DNA from: Phaeodactylibacter sp.
GTDB taxonomy: Bacteria; Bacteroidota; Bacteroidia; Chitinophagales; Saprospiraceae
Assembly (NCBI GenBank): GCA_024102975.1
Contig: JAGFJD010000506.1
Span: 1 to 32,530 of the forward strand
DNA: 32,530 nt
Direction: 5' to 3'
Shown: positions 8,057 through 15,294 of the stretch, piece after piece
How positions within the stretch are numbered: the first letter of the stretch is position 1
How the letters are laid out: each line of letters begins with the position of its first letter
Notes under the pieces: generated by a model
Told to the model about the DNA's origin: nothing
The model's input: only the letters and a program-made list of their open reading frames with translations
The model's database searches: none
Position numbers and translations under genes: made by a program

Positions 8057-9817
8057 TTACTTCACCACCTTTTCCACAAAGTACCGCCCCGTCCCCGGCA
8101 CCTCTGCCCGCAACACATAAAACCCTTTCGGCCACTGCCCGGCAGCCAGCCGGATCGTCCCCGGTTCCGCCCAGGCGGCGGCGACGCGCTGCCCGGCGAA
8201 GTTGAACACCTGCAGTTGCAGGCGCTCGCCCGTTTCATTCTCCACAACCAGTTCTTCTACTATCGGGTTGGACAGCACTTTTACGCCGGCCAGGCTTTCG
8301 GCCGGATATGCCGAAGATACGGGATTGCCGTAGATCACGCAATCCGATGGCAGGGGATCGAGTTCCAGCGGCCCCTGGGGTTCGAGTGTCCGCCCTTCGA
8401 AGGCTGGAAAATCCGGGGGATAGCGGTAAGCCCGGAAGACGTCGTTATTGCTGGGGTTCATGCCTTGCGCAATCGGGCCGGTGGCCCGCACCGGGTTGAC
8501 GTATTCCCAGACGGGCTGCCCGTCGTAAGTTACTTCAAAAAGGCGGCCGGGGCGCCCTTCGCAGATCAGGGTATTGCCATTGGGCAGCCGTTGCGCGCCG
8601 GAGATATTCGGGGAAAAGAACGAGTAGTCGGGCTGGGAGGGGTAGGTCCAGGACAATGAACCGGGCCCGAAAGCTTGTCCTTCTTCCAGGGCATATTGTC
8701 CGTTCTCCTCCAGCGGCGGAGCGACGATATCAACGGTAGAGTAATTGCCCGCCGGGCGGGCCAGGCCGTTGTTGAAGGCCATAAATTGCCCGGCATCGGC
8801 CAGGCCCCCTTCGATCCAGTGTACGTCGTGCTGGTTGAAGAGCTGCTGGCTGCTTTCGGTTCCCCGGCCGTAGGCGCGCGGGTTGCCCCAGCGGTATAGC
8901 AGGTCTCCACCCCTGCCGGCGTTGCCCCCGGAGTGGGTGGCAGCCTCTTCGGTGGTGGTACTGTGGTCGATCACCCAGAACTCGCTCAGGGATCGGGAGC
9001 TGAGCACGATCTGGTCCAGGGCCGGGTTGTAGTCTACGGCATTGAAGTGCACCCAATCCGGGTTATTGCCCCCGCCGGTTTCGAAGTTGATGTCGACCAG
9101 TTCCGGGTGGTCGGCCACCATCCCGTAGTTGGCCCGGGCGATGTCGTACTGCTGCACGAGGTGGTCCCACAGGCGCCACTGCCAGACGATATTGGCCTGG
9201 TCGGCGCCCACGGGCTCCAGTTCGGTTACCTGCTCGGTCCACAGGCCGCTGTTGCCGACCAGGCTGGGGTTTCGGCCGGCATTGATCGCTTCGGTACGGG
9301 AGTGCCGTTCCCAGGCGATCACCAGGATATTGCCGTTGGGCATGTATTCCACGTCGTGGTGCTGGTGGTAGTTCGGGGAAGAATAATCGTACTGCCATAC
9401 CAGGTTGCCCTCCCAACCGACCAGTTCGATGTGCCCGCCGGTGCCGCCGGCGTTAAATGAGCTGTTGAGGCGCCCGGTGCGCAGCAGCAGGCCGTTTTCC
9501 AGCAGGTAAGCCACGTTGCCGGGGCGGTAGTTGCCGGGCCAGCTGTGCACAACCTCCCCGCAGTTGTCGAGCAGGTAAGTGGTGGTGCCGGAATTGGGCG
9601 CCAGCAGGGTATATCCGTTGAAGGCCAGGGAGTCGTTGAAGAACAGGCCGACGGTTTGCTGGGCAGCGAGGGAAAGAGTAGTCCCCAGCAAGAAAGCAAC
9701 CAGCAGGGTGGCTTGCCGGAGGGAAGCCGGAGGGCTATACGGCGCACAGAGCGGGCCGGCAAACCCTTTGCCCTTCCCCCCTCCCTCGGAGGGGGTTGTG
9801 GGGAGGCTATACGGCAT
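8057..9817 (-). CDS. Arylsulfotransferase (ASST)-like secreted protein, paralogue, with T9SS sorting domain
   Basis: This is a clear paralogue of the neighbouring 554-aa protein. Shared motifs include YLLDNCGEVVHSW, YRPGNVAYLLENG, the WDHLVQQ region, YRWGNPRAYG, NQHDVHWIEG and RLPNGNTLICEGRPG. The C-terminal ~75 residues (GVKVLSNPIVEELVV ... GFYVLRAEVPG) look like a T9SS sorting domain. The start is uncertain. The open frame runs back to 10012, but residues there look non-coding. The first ATG close to the hydrophobic export segment is at 9817 (586 aa). It places 33-35 low-complexity Gly/Pro/Ser residues before the hydrophobic core ATLLVAFLLGTTLSLAAQ. No ATG, GTG or TTG codon lies closer in frame upstream of that core. 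The extension is encoded by a GC-rich repeat (9733-9815), so the 5' end may have been altered by an insertion or duplication. Confidence 0.82.
   Translation of the reverse strand: MPYSLPTTPSEGGGKGKGFAGPLCAPYSPPASLRQATLLVAFLLGTTLSLAAQQTVGLFFNDSLAFNGYTLLAPNSGTTTYLLDNCGEVVHSWPGNYRPGNVAYLLENGLLLRTGRLNSSFNAGGTGGHIELVGWEGNLVWQYDYSSPNYHQHHDVEYMPNGNILVIAWERHSRTEAINAGRNPSLVGNSGLWTEQVTELEPVGADQANIVWQWRLWDHLVQQYDIARANYGMVADHPELVDINFETGGGNNPDWVHFNAVDYNPALDQIVLSSRSLSEFWVIDHSTTTEEAATHSGGNAGRGGDLLYRWGNPRAYGRGTESSQQLFNQHDVHWIEGGLADAGQFMAFNNGLARPAGNYSTVDIVAPPLEENGQYALEEGQAFGPGSLSWTYPSQPDYSFFSPNISGAQRLPNGNTLICEGRPGRLFEVTYDGQPVWEYVNPVRATGPIAQGMNPSNNDVFRAYRYPPDFPAFEGRTLEPQGPLELDPLPSDCVIYGNPVSSAYPAESLAGVKVLSNPIVEELVVENETGERLQLQVFNFAGQRVAAAWAEPGTIRLAAGQWPKGFYVLRAEVPGTGRYFVEKVVK
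9733..9815. repeat. Direct repeats enclosing a GC-rich palindrome
   Basis: GGCTATACGGC occurs at 9733-9743 and again at 9805-9815, 72 bases apart. Between them is a short C-rich/G-rich palindrome (CCCTC/GAGGG around 9781-9793). The block encodes the unusual N terminus of the second ASST-like protein, and the predicted start codon abuts the second repeat. Confidence 0.6.
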
Positions 9818-10175
9818 ACGGAACTTGGCCTGCAACCGCTTTGGATTGTCGGCTACCCGTCTGACGTTGGACTGCCGGGTGGGCCCCGTACAATGTACAC
9901 GACCCCGGCAACTTATGTCCAGCGTTCGACTGTACTCACGCCGGAGCCTTAGACGGATACCAGGAATGCCCTGCCTTCGGAGAATAACCGCCAATAGCCG
10001 TGTCCTGTCCATGATCTTATGTTGTTACCGGGAAATCGCTTTGGATAAAAGCGCAACTTACTTTTTCTTGGCGAGAATTTTAAGCGAATAGAAAACGGAG
10101 AATAAACCAAGGGGGAAATTGTCAGGCATTTTGCAGAGGAATTTTTCTGTATCTTGCCGACAAAGCCAATTGCGC
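9818..10175. other. Divergent intergenic region
   Basis: This 358-bp stretch separates the minus-strand ASST-like gene from the plus-strand glycosidase-like gene. I see no convincing gene. On the plus strand, TATCTTGC (10150-10157) is close to the Bacteroidota -7 consensus TAnnTTTG and has TTTG at 10130-10133, but the spacing is shorter than usual, so it is only a weak promoter candidate. Confidence 0.4.
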
Positions 10176-12245
10176 ATGGACTACCCCAGCCTGAAATCCC
10201 ACTGGCACGCCAATGCCAGTGCCCTCACCTCCTCCTATCAGGAAGGGAAGGCTTCTTTTTTGCCCTTCCTCCTGCCGGAGCTGGCCCTGGAGTTGCCCGC
10301 CTCCCGGGTGATCCAGGCCCTGAGCAGCCGTTTAGGCAGGGGCCTGGTCCAGGACGCGCTCGACCCGCAGCAAACCATCCCCAGCCCCCTGGCGGGCCTG
10401 CGCACCACCAACTGGATCAAACGCACCAACATGGTGGGGATCAACGTGCGGACGATACAGCATTTCTGGAATATCGTCAAGTACATGCTCACGGTGCCGG
10501 AAGCGCAGCAATCCGTCCACCTGCTGCCCATCTGGGAGCCGGGTGTTGTGGCCAGCCTGTACGGCATGGCCAGTTGGAACATCAACCCGGAATTCTTCAG
10601 CCAGGAGTTGTACGAAGCCTACCCGCACCTGGACACGGTGGAGAAGCAGCTCAAAGCCGTCGTCAACCTCCTGCACGCCACGGGGCGGACGGTAGGCATG
10701 GACGTCATTCCCCACACCGACCGCTACTCCGAGATCGTGCTGGGCAACCCCCGCCATTTCGAATGGCTGCAGCGCCGCGATGACCGGATCACCAGCCACC
10801 GCGCTAACCTGCACGAGGAGGTAGAGCGGTCTGTCTTTCGCTTTCTGAAAGAACAGGGCCCGGCCAGAGACGGCATCGACGGGCCTGCCAGCGCGGAGGA
10901 GCTTTTCTCCAACCAATATCCCGAATCGGCCCGCCTGGAACTGCTTTTCGGCAGCCCGCCCGACTACGGCCGGCGCGCCCAGCGGCGGGGCTGGCTGATG
11001 CAACACCTCTATAAAGACGGCTTCGAGCCCGTGCCCGCCACCATGGGGCCGCCCTACCGCGGCCTGGAGGTAGACACCAGCGAAAAGGCCAAAACAGTGG
11101 ACAGCGAAGGGCGCATCTGGCGCGAATACAAGATCAGCCAACCGCAGGAAATGTCGCGCGTCTTCGGCCCCCTGACCCGCTACAAGCTCTACGAGCGGCT
11201 CCATGACAACGAGAACTGGGAGATCGACTTCTCCAGGCCCCGGCATGATACCTGGGAATACGCCTGCCGGCACTTTTACCACATCCAGCAGGAGTACAAT
11301 TTCGACTTCATGCGGGGCGACATGTCGCATGTGCAGATGCGCCCCGAAGGCGTGCCCGCCCGGGCCGACAACTACTACGACCTGCACAAAGCGGTGCGCG
11401 TCTACGTCCGCCAGGCCAAGCCCTACTTCGGCTATTTCGCCGAAACCTTCCTGGTCGGCCCGGGCTTTATCGCCTACGGCAACGAAGTGGACCACCTGGA
11501 GCAAGCCGACGCCGACTCCACCCTGGGCGACCTGCAAAGCATGGTGGTGGGCAGCCCCAGATTCATGCAGAACTTCCGCTGGTACCTCGACATCCTGAAG
11601 GGCCGGGATTTTGCCCCCAACTTCACGGTCATGACCGGCGATAAGGACGACCCCCGCTTCGACGAATTCTACCTGGCCGGCAACGAGGCCCGCCTCTTTA
11701 CCGCCCTTTTCCTGACGGATATGCCCAGCTACATGGCGCTGGGCTTCGAATGCCGGGATCCCCACCCCACGCCGGCACCCAACGAACACTATACCAAACT
11801 CTACGTCTTCCGCATCAGCGCCGGCGACAAAGCGACCCGGGGCCCCTACGTTTTCGGAAAAAACGCACTGCTCTTTCACCGCCTGTCGCGCCTCCGCCTG
11901 GCTGCCGAACAAATCCTTCCGCAAATAATCAGCGCCGACACCCACTTGCTGCTGCCGCCCGACGCCACCGCCGCCACCCGGGTGATTGCCTGGACGCAGG
12001 CGGCCTGGCCGCAGTACCTGTTCGTCGTCAACCTGGACGGGAACGAGCCCGCCGTCAATATTAAAATACCTAAAGGCAAGAGCCCTGAAAAGATGCCGCC
12101 GCTGTATCCCTATTTTTCCACCCACCAGGAGAAAATGAAAGCAGAACCGCTGTTGTTCAACGGCAAACAGTATCAGCTGGATCGGCTGGAGGCGGGGGAA
12201 GGGAGGGTGTATTCGTGGGGCAGTGAGGGATGGTTGGATGGTTAA
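10176..12245 (+). CDS. GH13-like (alpha-amylase superfamily) glycoside hydrolase
   Basis: The 689-aa protein has the order of alpha-amylase conserved regions. Region I-like is GMDVIPHTDRY (Asp176, His180). Region II-like is FDFMRGDMSHVQMRP, whose Asp382 is the expected nucleophile after Arg380. Region III-like is GYFAETF with Glu423 as acid/base. A region IV-like segment, FTVMTGDKDDPRF, has Asp489 where NHD is usual. No signal peptide is seen from ATG10176, so it is probably cytoplasmic. An in-frame TTG at 10119 would add 19 residues without adding a recognisable feature, so ATG10176 is preferred. A C-terminal beta-rich domain follows from about residue 560. The substrate (alpha-glucan, trehalose or other) cannot be told from the sequence. 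The call is based on motif order, with the canonical NHD replaced. Confidence 0.65.
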   Translation: MDYPSLKSHWHANASALTSSYQEGKASFLPFLLPELALELPASRVIQALSSRLGRGLVQDALDPQQTIPSPLAGLRTTNWIKRTNMVGINVRTIQHFWNIVKYMLTVPEAQQSVHLLPIWEPGVVASLYGMASWNINPEFFSQELYEAYPHLDTVEKQLKAVVNLLHATGRTVGMDVIPHTDRYSEIVLGNPRHFEWLQRRDDRITSHRANLHEEVERSVFRFLKEQGPARDGIDGPASAEELFSNQYPESARLELLFGSPPDYGRRAQRRGWLMQHLYKDGFEPVPATMGPPYRGLEVDTSEKAKTVDSEGRIWREYKISQPQEMSRVFGPLTRYKLYERLHDNENWEIDFSRPRHDTWEYACRHFYHIQQEYNFDFMRGDMSHVQMRPEGVPARADNYYDLHKAVRVYVRQAKPYFGYFAETFLVGPGFIAYGNEVDHLEQADADSTLGDLQSMVVGSPRFMQNFRWYLDILKGRDFAPNFTVMTGDKDDPRFDEFYLAGNEARLFTALFLTDMPSYMALGFECRDPHPTPAPNEHYTKLYVFRISAGDKATRGPYVFGKNALLFHRLSRLRLAAEQILPQIISADTHLLLPPDATAATRVIAWTQAAWPQYLFVVNLDGNEPAVNIKIPKGKSPEKMPPLYPYFSTHQEKMKAEPLLFNGKQYQLDRLEAGEGRVYSWGSEGWLDG

Positions 12246-12258
12246 ATTGCCGGACACG

Positions 12259-12732
12259 CTAACTGAAAACTTCTTCCAAATCCAGTTCTATTTCCAAAGC
12301 AGGGTCAGAGAGGGTTTCGGATACTTTGTACATTTCGTAGTCATCCGGAGAAGAGAAAACGTAGATATTCTGTAAAGCAGGAATAACGATCCAACAGGAC
12401 TTCACGCCGTACTGAAAATACTTCTCTGCCTTAACAATCAGTTCATTTACGGATTGTGAAGGCGAAATGATTTCAATGGCGCACAGCGGAGGATCCTTCA
12501 CTGTCACTACGTCCTGCCGGGGATCAAGCGTCATTTTGGGAAGGATACAAACATCAGGGACTGCTTCCCAACCGGAAAGATCAAGGCTAAGTTCCGAAAC
12601 GACGCTGTATTTGTCCTTGTAGTCTAATTTGATAGCGAAAATGAGGTTAGCCTGAATGAGGCCATGGTTGAGAGAGGGCATGGGTTTATTCCTTTCAGCT
12701 TCGTAACCGGATATTTTAGAAGATGAAGGCAT
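12259..12732 (-). CDS. Uma2 family (DUF820) putative restriction-endonuclease-fold protein
   Basis: The 157-aa protein has the Uma2 pattern of a PD-(D/E)xK nuclease fold. VPDVCIL carries the acidic Asp60, AIEIISPSQS carries Glu87, and KAEKYFQYGVKSCWIV carries Lys101 with the conserved Tyr-x4-V-x3-W spacing. His23 and Glu47 (VVSELSL) fit the N-terminal part of the core. Length is slightly short of the usual 180-200 residues, with a compact C terminus. Uma2 proteins are abundant in Bacteroidota and Cyanobacteria. Their DNA target and role are mostly unknown, and no partner methylase or toxin-antitoxin partner is adjacent. Its stop codon lies 13 bases from the convergent glycosidase-like gene. 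Confidence 0.85.
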   Translation of the reverse strand: MPSSSKISGYEAERNKPMPSLNHGLIQANLIFAIKLDYKDKYSVVSELSLDLSGWEAVPDVCILPKMTLDPRQDVVTVKDPPLCAIEIISPSQSVNELIVKAEKYFQYGVKSCWIVIPALQNIYVFSSPDDYEMYKVSETLSDPALEIELDLEEVFS

Positions 12733-12944
12733 GTCTGCTATTTTTGCGTTTCCAATTTACTACAATTTTGCCCCACAGGCAAGCCCCGGAAAGTGGGCGC
12801 TAAAACATGTGCTGCTTTCATTAACAAATGAACCGGTCAAATCGTTATCCATCTGTATAATGCCGCCGTTTTCCCAAGCTCCGGCAAGAAACCTATGAAA
12901 CTATGCGCTTTACCTCCAGCAATATAACAATATAACAATCACCC

Positions 12945-13727
12945 ATGAAAATCCCCATCTACCAGGCCGACGCCTTCGCCGGCGAGTTATTCCGCGGCAA
13001 CCCGGCTGCCGTTTGCCCGCTCGGCGAGTGGCTGCCCGACGAAACCCTGCAGGCCATCGCCTCCGAGAACAACCTTTCGGAGACAGCCTTTTTCATTCCC
13101 CGGGGCAAGGACTATCACCTGCGCTGGTTTACGCCGGCCATCGAGATGGACCTCTGCGGGCACGCCACGCTGGCCACCGCCCACGTGTTGTTCCAGCACC
13201 TGGGTTACCGGGAGGCCATCATCCATTTCCATTGCCGCAGCGGGCTGCTGAGCGTCACCCGCGAAGGAGGCCTTTATGTCATGGACTTTCCCGCCGACAT
13301 CCTGGAGCCGGCTTTGGCGCCAAAGGTTCTGGTGGAAGCCCTGGGCGTCACTCCCCGGGAGATATTCGCCGGGCGGGAAGATTTCCTCGTGGTGCTTGAG
13401 TCGGAAGCAGCGGTAGCGGCCCTGCGTCCCGATTTCCGCCTCCTGCAGCAAGTCAAAGGCCGGGGCGTGATCGCCACCGCGCCGGGAGATGCTGTCGATT
13501 TCGTTTCCCGCTGCTTCTTCCCCAACGCCGGCATCGACGAGGATCCGGTGACCGGCTCCGCCCACACCACCATGACGCCCTACTGGGCCGAACGCCTGGG
13601 CAAGCAGGAACTCCTTGCCCGGCAAATCTCCCGGCGCGGCGGGGAGGTGCGCTGCACGATGCTCGGCGAGCGGGTGGCCCTGGCGGGTAAGGCGGTGACG
13701 TATATGGAGGGGGTGGCATGGATATGA
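12945..13727 (+). CDS. PhzF family phenazine-biosynthesis-like isomerase/epimerase
   Basis: The 260-aa protein has PhzF signatures throughout. MKIPIYQADAFA and FRGNPAAVC lie at the N terminus, followed by NNLSETAFF with the catalytic Glu46, WFTPAIEMDLCGHATLATAH (61-80) and GIDEDPVTGSAHTTMTPYW (196-214). PhzF proteins have a diaminopimelate-epimerase-like fold and use the glutamate for acid-base proton transfer. There are no other phenazine genes nearby, so this is one of the many PhzF homologues of unknown substrate. ATG12945 has no competing upstream in-frame start with family similarity. The gene stands alone and is followed directly by short repeats and the RAYT locus. Confidence 0.92.
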   Translation: MKIPIYQADAFAGELFRGNPAAVCPLGEWLPDETLQAIASENNLSETAFFIPRGKDYHLRWFTPAIEMDLCGHATLATAHVLFQHLGYREAIIHFHCRSGLLSVTREGGLYVMDFPADILEPALAPKVLVEALGVTPREIFAGREDFLVVLESEAAVAALRPDFRLLQQVKGRGVIATAPGDAVDFVSRCFFPNAGIDEDPVTGSAHTTMTPYWAERLGKQELLARQISRRGGEVRCTMLGERVALAGKAVTYMEGVAWI

Positions 13728-13750
13728 GGATAGGTTTTTGGGGGTTGAAT

Positions 13751-13787
13751 GGAAATACATGGAAATGCGTGGAAATGTGTGGAAATG
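13751..13787. repeat. 10-bp tandem repeat GGAAATRYRT
   Basis: GGAAATACAT, GGAAATGCGT, GGAAATGTGT and a partial GGAAATG follow one another in exact 10-base phase just after the PhzF stop. They end 3 bases before the first long palindrome of the RAYT locus. Confidence 0.85.
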
Positions 13788-13790
13788 GCC

Positions 13791-13919
13791 GTTCGCGAGG
13801 GTCTGCAAGACCCGATGCGGCGTAACTTGCAAGTCTCCGACTTGCGGGATTTCGTTCAAAATATATACAAGTCGGAGACTTGCTGATTGTGCCGCATCGG
13901 GTCATAGACCCTCGCGAAC
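13791..13919. repeat. Multi-hairpin palindrome R1 of the RAYT locus (129 bp)
   Basis: The outer ends GTTCGCGAGGGTCT and AGACCCTCGCGAAC are perfect complements. Pairing continues through GACCCGATGCGGC/GCCGCATCGGGTC and CAAGTCTCCGACTTG/CAAGTCGGAGACTTG, giving arms of about 55 bases around a short AT-rich loop. Each arm also contains its own small palindromes (GGGTCT-GCA-AGACCC and CAAGTC-TCC-GACTTG). The element can therefore fold as one long stem or as a string of small hairpins. Confidence 0.92.
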
Positions 13920-13984
13920 ATCCCTATTTTTGGTTTGGCAGATAAAGTTGTTTTAACTTTCTACACCTCGTTTACCTTCTTGCC

Positions 13985-14113
13985 GTTCGCGAGGGTCTGC
14001 AAGACCCGATGCGGCGTTATTGGCAAGTCTCCGACTTGCGGGATTTCGTTCAAACCATACGCAAGTCGGAGACTTGCTGATTGTGCCGCATCGGGTCATA
14101 GACCCTCGCGAAC
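13985..14113. repeat. Multi-hairpin palindrome R2 of the RAYT locus (129 bp)
   Basis: This is a second full copy, 65 bases after R1. It keeps the same arms and differs from R1 mainly in the loop (CCATACG region) and in the unpaired GTTATTGG segment. It ends 53 bases from the stop codon of the transposase. Confidence 0.92.
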
Positions 14114-14166
14114 GATCCCTATTTTTGGTTTGGATATAAGGTAATGTTCAATTTCCCTATCACAGC

Positions 14167-14757
14167 TCACCCCAGCCAAACATACCCCTCCGTTACTCCC
14201 AAATCCAGTATGATGACCGGCAAAATACCCTCCCCCTTTTCATAATACGCCGCGCTGGAATAGACGTATTGGGCCGGCTCTCTCACCAGCCCGGCTTCCA
14301 CGGCATTGTTGTGGATATAGTTCAATTTCTGGTAGATAAACTTTGGGCTGATCAATTCTTCCGGGTGGTTATCCGGCTGCCAGAGCTGGTGTTCCTGGTT
14401 TCGGTTTCGGCAGTTCTGTTTGGCGAACCAGCGCAACTGGTAGAGCAGCCAGTCTTTCCGGCTTTCCCTGCCGGAGTACTGGATTTGGTCGATGATCTGC
14501 CGGGCGGTAAATTTTTTGAAATCGCGGAGGATGTCCACCAGGACGGTGCCTTCGTCCGCCTGCGCGATGAGGTGCAAGTGATTGCTCATGATGGTATAGG
14601 CGTATAACAGTAAACCTTTGTTGCCCTGGCAATAACGCAGGCTTTCGATCAGGATGTCTTTGTAGGCTTTGCGGGTGAAGACGTCCAGCCAGCCAACGGT
14701 GGTGAGGGTGAGGAAATACAGACCTTCGGGGTCGGTGATTTTGTAGCGGGTGCTCAT
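14167..14757 (-). CDS. REP-associated tyrosine transposase (RAYT, Y1/HUH family)
   Basis: The 196-aa protein is a single-domain Y1 transposase like TnpA of REP systems. YTIMSNHLHLIAQ contains the HUH-type metal motif His60-Leu-His62. A C-terminal helix segment, YQKLNYIHNNAVEAGLV, offers the catalytic tyrosine (Tyr147 most likely, Tyr142 as alternative), and PAQYVYSSAAYY resembles the usual P-x-x-Y-x-x-S-S motif that follows. The family normally has NP where this protein has NA. Such enzymes nick and join single-stranded DNA at palindromic REP sequences, and the gene is often single-copy and domesticated. Four long palindromes flank it, two on each side, which is strong context for a RAYT/REP unit. 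The frame is intact, so it may be active. Confidence 0.93.
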   Translation of the reverse strand: MSTRYKITDPEGLYFLTLTTVGWLDVFTRKAYKDILIESLRYCQGNKGLLLYAYTIMSNHLHLIAQADEGTVLVDILRDFKKFTARQIIDQIQYSGRESRKDWLLYQLRWFAKQNCRNRNQEHQLWQPDNHPEELISPKFIYQKLNYIHNNAVEAGLVREPAQYVYSSAAYYEKGEGILPVIILDLGVTEGYVWLG

Positions 14758-14845
14758 GGTTTATATGGGTTTTTAGGTGAAAGGATGTTTGTATTGTGCT
14801 TCCTGAAAATAGGAAATTTTTCGTTTGAAAACAATGAATTTTTCA

Positions 14846-14859
14846 AATTCATTATTCCC
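14846..14859. repeat. Left 14-bp inverted repeat bounding R3-R4
   Basis: AATTCATTATTCCC ends directly before R3. Its exact reverse complement, GGGAATAATGAATT, lies at 15160-15173 after R4. The pair frames a 328-bp unit containing both palindromes. Confidence 0.7.
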
Positions 14860-14988
14860 GTTCGCGAGGGTCTGCAAGACCCGATGCGGCGTAACTTTCA
14901 AGTCTCCGACTTGCGGAATTTCGTTCAAAATATACGCAAGTCGGAGACTTGCTCATTATTCCGCATCGGGTCATAGACCCTTGCGAAC
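14860..14988. repeat. Multi-hairpin palindrome R3 of the RAYT locus (129 bp)
   Basis: This is a full-length copy upstream of the transposase gene, with the same arms as R1 and R2. Differences include GCTCATTATTCCGC in place of GCTGATTGTGCCGC, and one C-to-T change in the right terminus (CCCTTGCGAAC). Confidence 0.92.
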
Positions 14989-15053
14989 ATCCCTATTTTT
15001 GGTTTGGCAGATAAAGTTGTTATAACTTTCTACACCTCGTTTACCTTCTTGCC

Positions 15054-15142
15054 GTTCGCGAGGGTCTGCAAGACCCGATGCGGCGTAATTGGCAAGTCTC
15101 CGACTTGCGGGATTTCGCATCGGGTCATAGACCCTCGCGAAC
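15054..15142. repeat. Palindrome R4 of the RAYT locus, internally deleted (89 bp)
   Basis: Both termini are intact, but 40 bases of the loop and right arm are missing. GGGATTTCG is joined directly to CATCGGGTC. It lies 65 bases after R3, with the same spacer sequence as between R1 and R2. Confidence 0.9.
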
Positions 15143-15159
15143 GGCTCTGTTCTGGGCCT

Positions 15160-15173
15160 GGGAATAATGAATT
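15160..15173. repeat. Right 14-bp inverted repeat bounding R3-R4
   Basis: GGGAATAATGAATT is the exact reverse complement of 14846-14859. No equivalent pair is evident around R1-R2. Confidence 0.7.
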
Positions 15174-15213
15174 TTCAATTTGACTATCTTGGTTAATCTT
15201 CACGCAGAAAGGC

Positions 15214-15251
15214 AAAAAACAACAACGGCGCCTTTATCGCGAAAGGCGCCG
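15214..15251 (-). terminator. Rho-independent terminator of the 89-aa gene
   Basis: On the minus strand a perfect 10-bp stem, CGGCGCCTTT/AAAGGCGCCG (15226-15251, 6-nt loop), is followed by TTGTTGTTTTTT. It lies 44 bases after the stop codon of the small minus-strand gene. Confidence 0.8.
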
Positions 15252-15294
15252 CTGCAATTTTGGATATGGAAAAGGGAGAATTGGGGTTAAAAAG

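Noticed and set aside
6295..8205. 636-codon open frame on the plus strand opposite the first ASST-like gene
   Set aside because: It is the complement of a gene with clear signal peptide, family motifs and T9SS domain; its translation is low in recognisable features and is a GC-rich shadow.
9818..10012. Upstream extension of the second ASST-like gene
   Set aside because: The extra residues are Arg-rich, resemble no domain and do not form an export signal.
10332..12257. 641-codon open frame on the minus strand opposite the GH13-like gene
   Set aside because: The translation is Gly/Val/His-rich without motifs, whereas the plus strand carries ordered glycosidase motifs.
12945..13727. Phenazine biosynthesis cluster
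   Set aside because: Only a PhzF-like gene is present; no phzA-E or phzG genes are in the window.
13738..14144. Small open frames (60-72 codons) running through the palindromes
   Set aside because: They encode repeated peptides only because the DNA repeat is repeated; no independent gene evidence.
13791..15142. CRISPR array interpretation of the four repeats
   Set aside because: Repeats are 129 bp palindromes, only four, with near-identical spacers and a transposase between them; no cas genes.
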